DNA of 64,000 nucleotides from CAYSWS01 sp965603395 (GTDB taxonomy: Bacteria; Patescibacteriota; WWE3; UBA101185; UBA10185). Under the pieces are notes generated by a model. It saw only the letters and a list, made by a program, of their open reading frames with translations. It did no database searches and had not been told where the DNA came from. The position numbers were made by a program, and so were the translations under genes. Within the stretch, counting starts at the first letter, position 1. Every line of letters starts with the position of its first letter. Location of the stretch: NCBI GenBank assembly GCA_965603395.1, contig CBFDCV010000001.1:14914-78913 (forward strand), given 5' to 3'. Below, piece by piece: positions 52,057 to 60,162 of this stretch.

Positions 52057-53719
52057 TGGTTATAGTTTTACTGTCTTTTTCATTGCGTTTTTTAACTTCC
52101 GCCTTATCACCGGTTTTTTTGGATACCACAACTCTGTAGGGACAGCCTATTAGATCGGCATCAGCAAACTTTTCTCCGGCCATAATGTCTTCCCGGTCAT
52201 CGAACAAAACCTCTACGTTGTTCTTTAGTAGCTTTTTATAGAGATCATGGGCTTTTTTGTGGGTGCTTTTATCTTCCAGGTTGATACCAACCAGGTGTAC
52301 TTTAAAAGGAGCCACGCTTTCCGGCCAGATAATACCGTTATCATCGTGGTGGGTTTCTACCACGGTGGCCACGGATCTGCCTAAACCTATGCCGTAAGAG
52401 CCCATCCAAATAGGTTTATCTGACCCGTCATTATCAGTGAAGTTACCTTTGTGAGGTTCGGAATAGAAAGTATCCAGTTTAAAACAATGCCCCCATTCAA
52501 TACCTTTGATTTTTTTCAACTTACCCTTACCGCACTTTACGCAGACATCATCCTCTTTGACTTCCCGGATATCTACAAATTCAGGTGTTTTAAAGTCTCT
52601 TTCATAGTTTAGGTTATATAAGTGCAGGCCTGATTTATTTCCACCGGCTTCAAAGTTGGTTCTATCTTGGCAGGTAATATCAGCCACGATCAAAACGCTG
52701 TCAGGAAGACCCACAGGGCCAACAAAACCTACCTTAGCCCCGGTCAGATCACTAATTTCCTTTTCTGTGGCTAGCTCTAACGACTCAGTGCCAAGATGCC
52801 TTTTCAACTTAGTTTCATTAATGTCGTAATCGCCTCTAACCATGGCTGCCACAAACTTACCGTCAGCCTTAAACATGATGGTTTTGGTGGTGGTGTAGAT
52901 GGGAACACCCATTCGTTCAGCTAAAATCTCACAATTAACCACGGTATCATCCCAAAACTCTTTGACTTCCTTCACGTCCTTGTCTTGAGGATGAGTTTCA
53001 TAACCGCCTTCAGCACGTTCAACTTGAGAGGCGTAACTGCAGCCCTCACAAGATAAAGCTTCAGCCTCACCTGTCTCAGAAAGAACAATAAACTCATGAT
53101 TGTAATCCCCACCTATAGCACCGCTTTCAGCCAACACAGGATAAGCTTTAAGATCAAGCCTTTGGGCAATCTTCAAATATGAGTCATAAAACTTCTGGTA
53201 CGAATCATAAGAAGCTTCCTCTGATCTATCAAAGGAGTACGCATCTTTCATGGTAAATTCCCTGACCCTGAGAATTCCACCGCGTGGTCGTTTTTCGTCC
53301 CTAAATTTATTGGTAAATTGATGTACGTAAAAAGGTAATTCCTTGTAAGAAGGGGCAAACATTTTTACCAACTCTATCATTACGCCTTCGGCAGTTGCCC
53401 CCATGGCAAAAGTAGCCCCGTGGTGATCGTCAACAATGTGCATTTCGTCACCAAAAGCAGCATCTCGGTTAGTTACTTTCCAAATCTCGATAGGCTGTAA
53501 AATAGGGGTATTCAAGCGCTGACTGCCTACAGCTTCCATTTCTTCGTCCACAATATTCATAATTTTCTGCCAAACCCTAAAACCTAAAGGTAAAAAGGCA
53601 TACCTGCCGGCGGAAACTTGCCTGACAAAGCCTCCCTGGTATAAAAATCTATGACTAGGTGTTTTGTAGTTACCGGGGACAGTTTTTATTGTTTTTCCAA
53701 ATAAATTCGAATATTTCAT
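52025..53719 (-). CDS. proS: Prolyl-tRNA synthetase, bacterial type
   Basis: 564 residues, class II synthetase. Motif 2 region FRDEKRPRGGILRVREFTMKD-type (split here as KFRDEKRPRGG and REFTMKDAYSFDR), motif 3 GIGLGRSVATVVE, and an editing (INS/YbaK) insert between them with TKTIMFKADGKFVAAMVRGD. The C-terminal anticodon domain ends VKKRNEKDSKTITI. Divergent from valS across a 200-bp region with a tandem repeat. Confidence 0.96.
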   Translation of the reverse strand: MKYSNLFGKTIKTVPGNYKTPSHRFLYQGGFVRQVSAGRYAFLPLGFRVWQKIMNIVDEEMEAVGSQRLNTPILQPIEIWKVTNRDAAFGDEMHIVDDHHGATFAMGATAEGVMIELVKMFAPSYKELPFYVHQFTNKFRDEKRPRGGILRVREFTMKDAYSFDRSEEASYDSYQKFYDSYLKIAQRLDLKAYPVLAESGAIGGDYNHEFIVLSETGEAEALSCEGCSYASQVERAEGGYETHPQDKDVKEVKEFWDDTVVNCEILAERMGVPIYTTTKTIMFKADGKFVAAMVRGDYDINETKLKRHLGTESLELATEKEISDLTGAKVGFVGPVGLPDSVLIVADITCQDRTNFEAGGNKSGLHLYNLNYERDFKTPEFVDIREVKEDDVCVKCGKGKLKKIKGIEWGHCFKLDTFYSEPHKGNFTDNDGSDKPIWMGSYGIGLGRSVATVVETHHDDNGIIWPESVAPFKVHLVGINLEDKSTHKKAHDLYKKLLKNNVEVLFDDREDIMAGEKFADADLIGCPYRVVVSKKTGDKAEVKKRNEKDSKTITIKELLSLLSA

Positions 53720-53790
53720 AATACTAATAATGTATACCTTCTAATCCTTGTTGTTGTCAAGCAAAAAGCTATAATCACTTGTTTATTAGA

Positions 53791-53903
53791 ACGAGCAAAG
53801 TGAGCTACTTTGTATTCAAAGCAACGAGCAAAGTGAGCTACTTTGTATTCAAAGCAACGAGCAAAGTGAGCTACTTTGTATTCAAAGCAACGAGCAAAGT
53901 GAG
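53791..53903 (+). repeat. 33-bp tandem repeat, about 3.4 copies, upstream of valS
   Basis: Three identical 33-bp units (53791-53823, 53824-53856, 53857-53889) and 14 bp of a fourth. Each begins ACGAGCAAAGTGAGC and contains the short inverted repeat CAAAGT-GAGCT-ACTTTG. There are no spacers. The fourth copy breaks off and runs into TATAAT, so the repeat meets the valS promoter. The units are in one frame without stops, giving an 11-residue peptide repeat if translated. Confidence 0.95.
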
Positions 53904-53904
53904 T

Positions 53905-53910
53905 TATAAT
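53905..53910 (+). promoter_or_regulatory. -10 hexamer of valS
   Basis: TATAAT at the end of the tandem repeats, 9 nt before the ATG at 53920. The corresponding -35 region would lie inside repeat unit 3, so the repeats may influence promoter strength. Confidence 0.6.
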
Positions 53911-53919
53911 GAGCAGGTA

Positions 53920-56205
53920 ATGGAAATGCCCCAGATGCCAAAAAAGTATAATCATCAGGAATCGGAGCCCGAAATCTATAAATATTGGGAGGAGTTAGGT
54001 GTGTTTGCACCCGAAAAAGCAGCTGAAGAAAGGAAAAAACACGGTTATCAGGTGAAAGATGAAACTTTTTGCGTATTGATGCCTCCGCCAAATGCTAATG
54101 CGCCCCTACATTTGGGGCATGCCACTTATAACATTCAGGACCTGATCACCAGATTTAAGAGAATGCAGGGATACCAATCTTTGTATGTGCCCGGTACGGA
54201 TCACGCAGGTTTTGAAACACAGGTGGTTTATGAGAAGGGTTTGAGAGACGAGGATAAAAGTCGGTTTGATTTTGACGCCAAGACATTATTCGAAAACATA
54301 CTTGCCTTTGTGAAAGAAAACTCTGATCTGGCTGTTGATCAGCTGAAAAAACTGGGCATGAGCGCAGATTGGAATAGGAATACCTTCATGCTGGAAGACA
54401 AAGTACTTGATTTGGTGCTAAACACCTTTAAGAAGATGAATGATGACGGACTTATTTACAGGGATGTTTATTTGGTTAACTACTCACCTCATCATGGTAC
54501 AACTTTCAGTAATTTGGAAACCACACATGTAGCTAGAAACACTCCCCTATATTATGTAAAATACTTTTTTAAAGATTCGAAGGAATATCTAACAGTAGCC
54601 ACTACACGTCCCGAAACCATTTATGCAGATGTAGCCGTAGCGGTAAATCCCAAAGATGATAGATACAAAGACAAGATTGGATCGATGGTTATAAACCCGC
54701 TGAATGAGCGCGAACTTCCTGTTATTGAGGACACACATGTGGACATAGAGTTTGGTACAGGGGCGTTAAAAATAACCCCGGGCCATGATTTTAATGATTA
54801 TGAAATAGGTAAAAAACACAAGTTGGAAATGATTTCTGTTATTGATCTGGATGGAAGAATGAATGATAAAGCACCTCCACTACTTGGCATGTTCGTAGAG
54901 GAAGCCAGGAAAAAAGTAAAGGCTATTTTGGAAGGAAGTAATCATTTAGAGGGGATCGACCACAATTACAATCACCAAATGTTAGTTGATTATAAGGCTA
55001 ACAAACCCATTGAACCAATGCTTCTGCCAAATTGGTTCATTAAAATGGAGGAGCTGGCAGGAAAAACAGTGGAAGCTATTGAGAGTGAGCGGGTGAAGTT
55101 TAACAGGGAAGTATGGAAAAAGGAAATGCTAAGGTGGCTAAATGACTGCACCGATTGGCCCATAAGCAGGCAAATAGTATTTGGTATAAGAATACCCGCT
55201 TGGTACAACGTACAAGAGAACCCAAACCTATACACACTGTTTTTAGGAAGAGACGGAAGACCCCACGATGGTGCTGTCTCTTACCTGATGGAAGGGTATG
55301 GTTTGGAAGAGATTAAAGGAGGTCTTCAGAAGATCATAGCACCGCTGGACGCTAAGTATGTGATATCAAGGGAAAGTCCCGGACCGGAGTTCATTCAGGA
55401 GACAGATACTTTTGATACGTGGTTTAGTTCAGGGCAATGGCCTCTGACCACATTAGGCTATCCCCAAGGAGAAGACTTCAAGAAGTTTTTCCCTACAAGC
55501 TTCATGGATTCCATGTGGGATATTCTATTTTTTTGGATAGCCCGTATGATCATGTTCAGCTTATATTTAACAGGGGAAGTTCCCTACAAGGATGTCTATA
55601 TTCATGGGCGGATAACTGACGCTGAGGGTAAGAAGATGAGTAAAAGCAAAGGAAACGTAGTTGATCCCATCGATTATATTGATAGATATGGTGCTGACGC
55701 CTTAAGGATGGGAGTTTTAGTAGGAGGAAATACAGCAGCTAAAAACACTTCTTTGAGTGAGGATAAGGTAAGGGGGTATAGAAACTTTTCCAATAAGATA
55801 TGGAACATGGCTCGATTTATGAACATGGAGTTTGAGAGGTTTTCCGGTGAAGTAGATATGTCAGCGGCACAAAAAACAGGTGAGCACACCGAACAAGATG
55901 AGCAGATCTTGGGAAGTTTGAACGTACTTATAAGGAAAGTAACGGAAGATATGGAAAATTATCATTTTACCGAAGCAGGAGACGCTGTTTACCATTTTAT
56001 TTGGCATGAGCTAGCTGACAAGTATTTAGAGCAAGTGAAAGATGCGCCCAATAAAAATATTTCTTTGGGAGTGTTTAGACACGCATTCATGGTTAGTTTA
56101 AAACTACTGCACCCTTTCATGCCTTTTGTATCTGAGAAGATTTGGCAATATATACCTAATAATAATGAGGGACCGCTAATTACAGCTGATTGGCCTACTG
56201 CTTAA
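53920..56205 (+). CDS. valS: Valyl-tRNA synthetase
   Basis: 761 residues from the ATG at 53920 (MEMPQMPKK is the family-like start; ATG 53926 is also possible). HIGH is HLGH in NAPLHLGHATYN, editing domain VATTRPETIYADVAVAV, and KMSKS in GKKMSKSKGNVVDP. The C-terminal coiled-coil arm of ordinary ValS (about 65 residues) is absent, since the protein ends LITADWPTA. An in-frame upstream extension through the repeats exists but is probably not translated. Confidence 0.95.
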   Translation: MEMPQMPKKYNHQESEPEIYKYWEELGVFAPEKAAEERKKHGYQVKDETFCVLMPPPNANAPLHLGHATYNIQDLITRFKRMQGYQSLYVPGTDHAGFETQVVYEKGLRDEDKSRFDFDAKTLFENILAFVKENSDLAVDQLKKLGMSADWNRNTFMLEDKVLDLVLNTFKKMNDDGLIYRDVYLVNYSPHHGTTFSNLETTHVARNTPLYYVKYFFKDSKEYLTVATTRPETIYADVAVAVNPKDDRYKDKIGSMVINPLNERELPVIEDTHVDIEFGTGALKITPGHDFNDYEIGKKHKLEMISVIDLDGRMNDKAPPLLGMFVEEARKKVKAILEGSNHLEGIDHNYNHQMLVDYKANKPIEPMLLPNWFIKMEELAGKTVEAIESERVKFNREVWKKEMLRWLNDCTDWPISRQIVFGIRIPAWYNVQENPNLYTLFLGRDGRPHDGAVSYLMEGYGLEEIKGGLQKIIAPLDAKYVISRESPGPEFIQETDTFDTWFSSGQWPLTTLGYPQGEDFKKFFPTSFMDSMWDILFFWIARMIMFSLYLTGEVPYKDVYIHGRITDAEGKKMSKSKGNVVDPIDYIDRYGADALRMGVLVGGNTAAKNTSLSEDKVRGYRNFSNKIWNMARFMNMEFERFSGEVDMSAAQKTGEHTEQDEQILGSLNVLIRKVTEDMENYHFTEAGDAVYHFIWHELADKYLEQVKDAPNKNISLGVFRHAFMVSLKLLHPFMPFVSEKIWQYIPNNNEGPLITADWPTA

Positions 56206-56906
56206 GATTGCTCTTTTGAAGATTTTTCTTCTGAAGATTTTTCTTTCTCTTTTCCTTCTTCCTCTCCTTCTTCAGGCTCTTTTTCTTCTGTAGCTTCTAT
56301 ATCGGCCATGGCCTCGGCCTCATCAACCTCTTCCTCTTCCTCTTCCAACATTCGGGCAAAATCCAGCTTGACTACAATTTCCTCAGGTTCAATACCCACG
56401 ATTTCTACTTTTTCTCTATCGTATTCAAGGTCACTAACCAAAACTGTGCTATCCATGTCCGCAAGCTTAATAGCGTCAATGGTAAAGTTTTCAGGCAAGT
56501 CAGTAGGAAGAGCCGCTACTTCGATCTCGTTTAGTAAGAGCAGGATAAGAGCATCACCGCTTTTAACCAGTGCGTTTTCTTCTTCGTTGATAACTTCTAC
56601 CGGAATGTTTGCATTGATCTTTTCTTTAAGGTCAACTTCATAAAAACCCACATGAATAGGTTCGGAAGTGATATGGTGAAGTTGGACATCTTTGACCAGT
56701 ACCGGGTGTTTATTATTATCGACTACAATATCAAACACAGAAGTTTCTCCCACTTTTTTAAAGGTTTTAATAAAGTCATTATAGCCAACAGTGATGGATA
56801 AAGATTCTAAACCCTTACCAAATATAACAGCAGGTAGAAGTTTATCTTCCCTTAGGATTTTGGTTTTTTTCCCAAGTATTTCTCTTTTTTGCCCAATAAG
56901 CTCCAT
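56202..56906 (-). CDS. rplY: 50S ribosomal protein bL25 (Ctc type)
   Basis: 234 residues: the 5S rRNA-binding L25 domain (1-90, with KTKILREDKLLPAVIFGKG), the beta domain of the TL5/Ctc form (about 95-180), and a long acidic tail of about 50 residues rich in E and K. It overlaps valS by 4 bp at the 3' end and the zinc-ribbon gene by 55 bp at the 5' end. Confidence 0.92.
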   Translation of the reverse strand: MELIGQKREILGKKTKILREDKLLPAVIFGKGLESLSITVGYNDFIKTFKKVGETSVFDIVVDNNKHPVLVKDVQLHHITSEPIHVGFYEVDLKEKINANIPVEVINEEENALVKSGDALILLLLNEIEVAALPTDLPENFTIDAIKLADMDSTVLVSDLEYDREKVEIVGIEPEEIVVKLDFARMLEEEEEEVDEAEAMADIEATEEKEPEEGEEEGKEKEKSSEEKSSKEQS

Positions 56907-57205
56907 AGATCTTTTTTTAGTAACATTTTGTGTAAATCTAAGAGTTCATCGTAGCTTACACTTTTTGCACTTATAAACTTTTTAAATTCTGTTACATTCA
57001 GGTCCGAAATAAGAGGTGTTACGCCTCCGCCGGCTGATGTAATAGTTACCATGCTTTCCGCTTGGCATTTAGAGCACACCGCATGAGCTACAAAAGCGAT
57101 GGGTGCCTCAGTAATTGTTTCCAGTTTAGCCCTTTCTAAACTAGCCCCGCATTTGTAGCAGAGTGTTTTTTGCAAATAGTCTTTAATATAATTAGTTTCT
57201 TGCAT
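56852..57205 (-). CDS. Zinc-ribbon protein of unknown function
   Basis: 117 residues. CYKC (16-19) and CSKC (44-47) form a treble-clef or ribbon-like zinc site, followed by a helical region with VTEFKKFISAKSVSYDELL and a lysine-rich end. It overlaps bL25 by 55 bp in a different frame, so its last 18 codons are shared DNA. It precedes rplY, so the two genes are probably co-transcribed. Family unknown. Confidence 0.6.
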   Translation of the reverse strand: MQETNYIKDYLQKTLCYKCGASLERAKLETITEAPIAFVAHAVCSKCQAESMVTITSAGGGVTPLISDLNVTEFKKFISAKSVSYDELLDLHKMLLKKDLWSLLGKKEKYLGKKPKS

Positions 57206-57262
57206 GGTTAATTAGGAAACGTTTGCCATTTTACTGCAGTTTTGGGGGCAAAGCAAGCCTTA

Positions 57263-59329
57263 CTAGTCAAGTTGCGGATCTTCTACAGGTTCTTCAACCG
57301 TCTCTTCTGCAGGCTTTTCCTCTACAGGCTCTTCTTTAACAGGTTCTTCAATCGGTTCTTCTGCCTCCTCTGCCACAGTAGAAGTTCCGGCCACATCAGC
57401 AGTAGTTAGGTCTACTTCGAACACCTTACTGCCGTTGAGAAGGAACATTTTGCTTTCTGCTGTATTAACACTAATGCCCCTGATGTCGGACCAGTCGGAG
57501 TCTTCAAGAGCTTTTATTTGTTTAATAAACTTTCCATCAGTTGTTAGGACTACAACCCTGTTATTTCCCGCGTCTGCCAAGTAGATATAATCAAAATTAA
57601 CATCAACCGCCAGGTCAGTAACTTTTGCTAACGGAGTGTCCAGATCGGAGATGGTAAAAGATGATCTCTTTCCTTGGGTATAAACTAGCAAGTTGTTATC
57701 TTGTGAGATAGCATAAATACTATAAGCAATTCCCAAAGCTTTGGAATTTCCTAAGCTTTCATCAGTGCCCCAGGATGAACTATCCAGCTCTTCCCCGGAA
57801 GGCACGTATTTTATAATTTCATTTCCTTCCACAGAATAAATATTGCCTAAGTATTTGCTGGTGACGCCAAACTCACCCGCGAAAGAATCAGCTACAGTGT
57901 TGTCATTTAGGCTATATGTTTTGTAGCCTTCTTCATCTGCGAAATTTAACCTACCGTCGTAGTTAAGAGGGTCTTTAATGCCGGGGAAAGCCTGTTCATG
58001 AGCTGTGAATTTAGGAGTGGTTATATCAGAAGTAAATATTTTACCTGAAGTTGAGTCTGTAGCAACTACAGTGTTAGTAAAAACTACAATATCTAAGGGA
58101 TTCGCATTTTCATCCACTAATTTAATATCGTAAAAAGGCTGAGCATCCACTCTGGCCACTTTGTTCAAAGCATCCTGCTCCTCCTGAGCATCTTTTTTTG
58201 TTTGTTCATCTTGCTCAGGTTGTGGTTGCTCAGGTTGTGGTTGCTCATCCTGATTCTGATTGAGGTCCCTAGGTACAAATAATGACGATCCTTGCTGATC
58301 CTGATTCTGTGCCCGGTCTCCGGAAGAAGGTTGATTGGTTCTTATTAATAAGGTGACGCCCACTGACAATACAAGCAGTATACTAACAATAATCATCAGG
58401 GACTTAGTGTTGAGTTTGGATGTCGGACCTCTTTTCGATTTCATCTTGATATTTGGCATGTCCTTTCTAGGTTTAGGTGTTAGAATTGGCGCGGAAGTAG
58501 CAGCTTTTGGTGTCCGAGGGTGCGTTTTCATAGGTGAGGAGGTTGTCGATGCGTCTACTAAAGATTCTATAGTTTGCTTTTTTTGCTTTGAGTCTTTCTT
58601 ACCCTTGAGCCCTTTAATTAGCTCAGGAAACTTAGCGCCTTTTTTATCTGATTTAACACTAAAGTCTATAACCTCGTCGTCTGTGAACTCTTCGTCAACC
58701 ATGAATTTTAAAATGATGCAGGAATTGTCAGGTTCAAGATCCTTTGAAGATAAAGAGGAGTCTAATAATTTATCAGGCGGGTACTTTTCTGCAAACTTAA
58801 TAGTACTTAGGACGATAACGTCTCCGTTTTTGACTACACCGGAAGCTACGGAAAAGTTACCTTCGGAAGTAGCACTAACCTCTTTTACCTCTCCTTCGCG
58901 CATTAAATAGCTCTTACCTTTACCATATTGCACGATGTATAAAACATTTCCCCACAAAACGCAAGCTACGGTATTAAATATGACCTTACCTTCTTTTTTC
59001 TCAGTGGCTGGTTGAGAGCTAGCTGCTTCTGCCGCTAAAGTAGAAACCTTTTCATTGATATTAACAATGGCTTTTTCCAAAGATTGTATGGGGGATATGT
59101 TTTCTGAGTGATAGTAGGAATCGTATAAAACGTCATTTATGACCTTGGTGATCAGGGGAACATTAAGAGGGACCGGGCTATAGATATCAAATGTTGTGTA
59201 TACGTTCCCCTTTTTAAGAACCAGATCTCTTTCAGAGGGCTCAATGGCTATGCTAGTGGAAAAAACAGTTTCTGTTTCCCCCACCACGGGTTCAAGCTTT
59301 TGTATTTTTGCTGCCAGCTTTTTGTTCAT
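57263..59329 (-). CDS. Membrane protein with PPM-phosphatase-like and beta-propeller domains
   Basis: 688 residues: an N-terminal domain (about 20-215) that resembles PPM/PP2C phosphatases in outline (FNTVACVLWGNVLYIVQYGKG, VIVLSTIKFAEKYP) but without clear metal-binding Asp motifs; a Lys/Ser-rich linker; one membrane helix (about 309-330); a Gln/Pro-rich stretch (QPEQPQPEQ); an NHL-like propeller (about 395-640, IYLADAGNNRVVVLTTDGKF); and a Glu/Pro-rich tail. It may sense cytoplasmic signals across the membrane. The phosphatase activity is doubtful. Confidence 0.7.
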   Translation of the reverse strand: MNKKLAAKIQKLEPVVGETETVFSTSIAIEPSERDLVLKKGNVYTTFDIYSPVPLNVPLITKVINDVLYDSYYHSENISPIQSLEKAIVNINEKVSTLAAEAASSQPATEKKEGKVIFNTVACVLWGNVLYIVQYGKGKSYLMREGEVKEVSATSEGNFSVASGVVKNGDVIVLSTIKFAEKYPPDKLLDSSLSSKDLEPDNSCIILKFMVDEEFTDDEVIDFSVKSDKKGAKFPELIKGLKGKKDSKQKKQTIESLVDASTTSSPMKTHPRTPKAATSAPILTPKPRKDMPNIKMKSKRGPTSKLNTKSLMIIVSILLVLSVGVTLLIRTNQPSSGDRAQNQDQQGSSLFVPRDLNQNQDEQPQPEQPQPEQDEQTKKDAQEEQDALNKVARVDAQPFYDIKLVDENANPLDIVVFTNTVVATDSTSGKIFTSDITTPKFTAHEQAFPGIKDPLNYDGRLNFADEEGYKTYSLNDNTVADSFAGEFGVTSKYLGNIYSVEGNEIIKYVPSGEELDSSSWGTDESLGNSKALGIAYSIYAISQDNNLLVYTQGKRSSFTISDLDTPLAKVTDLAVDVNFDYIYLADAGNNRVVVLTTDGKFIKQIKALEDSDWSDIRGISVNTAESKMFLLNGSKVFEVDLTTADVAGTSTVAEEAEEPIEEPVKEEPVEEKPAEETVEEPVEDPQLD

Positions 59330-59333
59330 GTTA

Positions 59334-59573
59334 TTACAAAATTGTAGCTACTGTAAATAATAATAACAATAAAGTAGCAAAAAAGTGACCATAGGCAAAA
59401 GACATTAGCAAAAATGCAGCATCGGTTTGAAAGCTTTTATTCAGCACTTTTACTTGTCTAACAACCAAAAAGGCAAATACCAAATAAAAAACCATAATCA
59501 GGGAAATAAACAGCTGCATAATAATTTCAATGCCTTGGAGACCGACAATGGTTTCCAGTAGATTAGCGGTCAT
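59334..59573 (-). CDS. Small two-helix membrane protein
   Basis: 79 residues with two long membrane helices (about 18-40 and 53-77). It resembles the small DUF5657-like proteins of Patescibacteria, but the match is by layout only. It overlaps the PH-domain gene by 11 bp and sits 4 bp before the PPM-like gene, so the three likely form one operon. Confidence 0.55.
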   Translation of the reverse strand: MTANLLETIVGLQGIEIIMQLFISLIMVFYLVFAFLVVRQVKVLNKSFQTDAAFLLMSFAYGHFFATLLLLLFTVATIL

Positions 59574-60132
59574 AGCGCCCCCTCATATCAGCAACCATGT
59601 CTGACAATAAGTCTTGGATCTTAGCAGGGTTGGCTATTTGGTAAAACTCGATCTCTCTTTTTTCAGCGGCAGTTTGTATTGAAACGGTGCCAAAGTTAAA
59701 CACAGTTTCTATAGCACCACTGATGGTATAGGTTATGTCTTCGATGTTTCTAAGAGGTGCTTCGGAAATGTTTCTATGAAGAAGATGATCAAAATCCATG
59801 TCAACCACTCTCTTATTAGTAATAATGTGAATATTGAAAAACCAATTTAAGAACCTTTCGAACATGAAGCCAAAAGCAAAGATGTACCAGAAAGTATTTA
59901 TTATAAAAACCATTTTTGTACTTAGAATTCCCGGGAACTCACTGACCGCATAAAGAACGAAGGAGTTAAAAACAAGGGGAGCAAGTAGTAAAAAGGCAGA
60001 CATTGTAAGCCAACCTGTATTAGTGATCAAGGCTTTTCTAAAAACATAAAGTATCTCCTCATCACCATCCTCGCCTTCAAAGGACATCTTCTTGGGTTTT
60101 TTAATAAATGAGTTGGTCCAGGTGCTCAACAT
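59563..60132 (-). CDS. Membrane protein with bacterial PH domain
   Basis: 189 residues: an N-terminal cytoplasmic stretch, two membrane segments (about 36-60 and 76-97), and a bPH_2-type domain (about 100-180) with HIITNKRVVDMDFDHLLHRN and IPL-like RNIEDITYTISG. YdbS/YdbT relatives act in membrane or envelope processes. It starts with a TATAAT 6 nt upstream and heads the operon with the small membrane protein and the PPM-like protein. Confidence 0.85.
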   Translation of the reverse strand: MLSTWTNSFIKKPKKMSFEGEDGDEEILYVFRKALITNTGWLTMSAFLLLAPLVFNSFVLYAVSEFPGILSTKMVFIINTFWYIFAFGFMFERFLNWFFNIHIITNKRVVDMDFDHLLHRNISEAPLRNIEDITYTISGAIETVFNFGTVSIQTAAEKREIEFYQIANPAKIQDLLSDMVADMRGRYDR

Positions 60133-60138
60133 GCTGTT

Positions 60139-60144
60139 ATTATA
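60139..60144 (-). promoter_or_regulatory. -10 hexamer of the PH-domain gene
   Basis: TATAAT on the reverse strand, exactly 6 nt before the ATG at 60132. A leaderless transcript is predicted. Confidence 0.65.
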
Positions 60145-60162
60145 GCACCTAAAGGGTGTGGT

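Noticed and set aside
53791..53903. CRISPR array
   Set aside because: The repeats are directly adjacent with no spacers, and no cas gene is in the window.
53779..53919. In-frame N-terminal extension of ValS made of an 11-residue repeat
   Set aside because: It would begin with a TTG, has no match in ValS proteins, and the TATAAT at 53905 with the ATG at 53920 gives a better start. The open frame follows from a 33-bp unit without stops.
58335..58910. 191-residue forward ORF
   Set aside because: It is antisense to the PPM-like gene, with low-complexity content mirrored from the real frame and no start signals.
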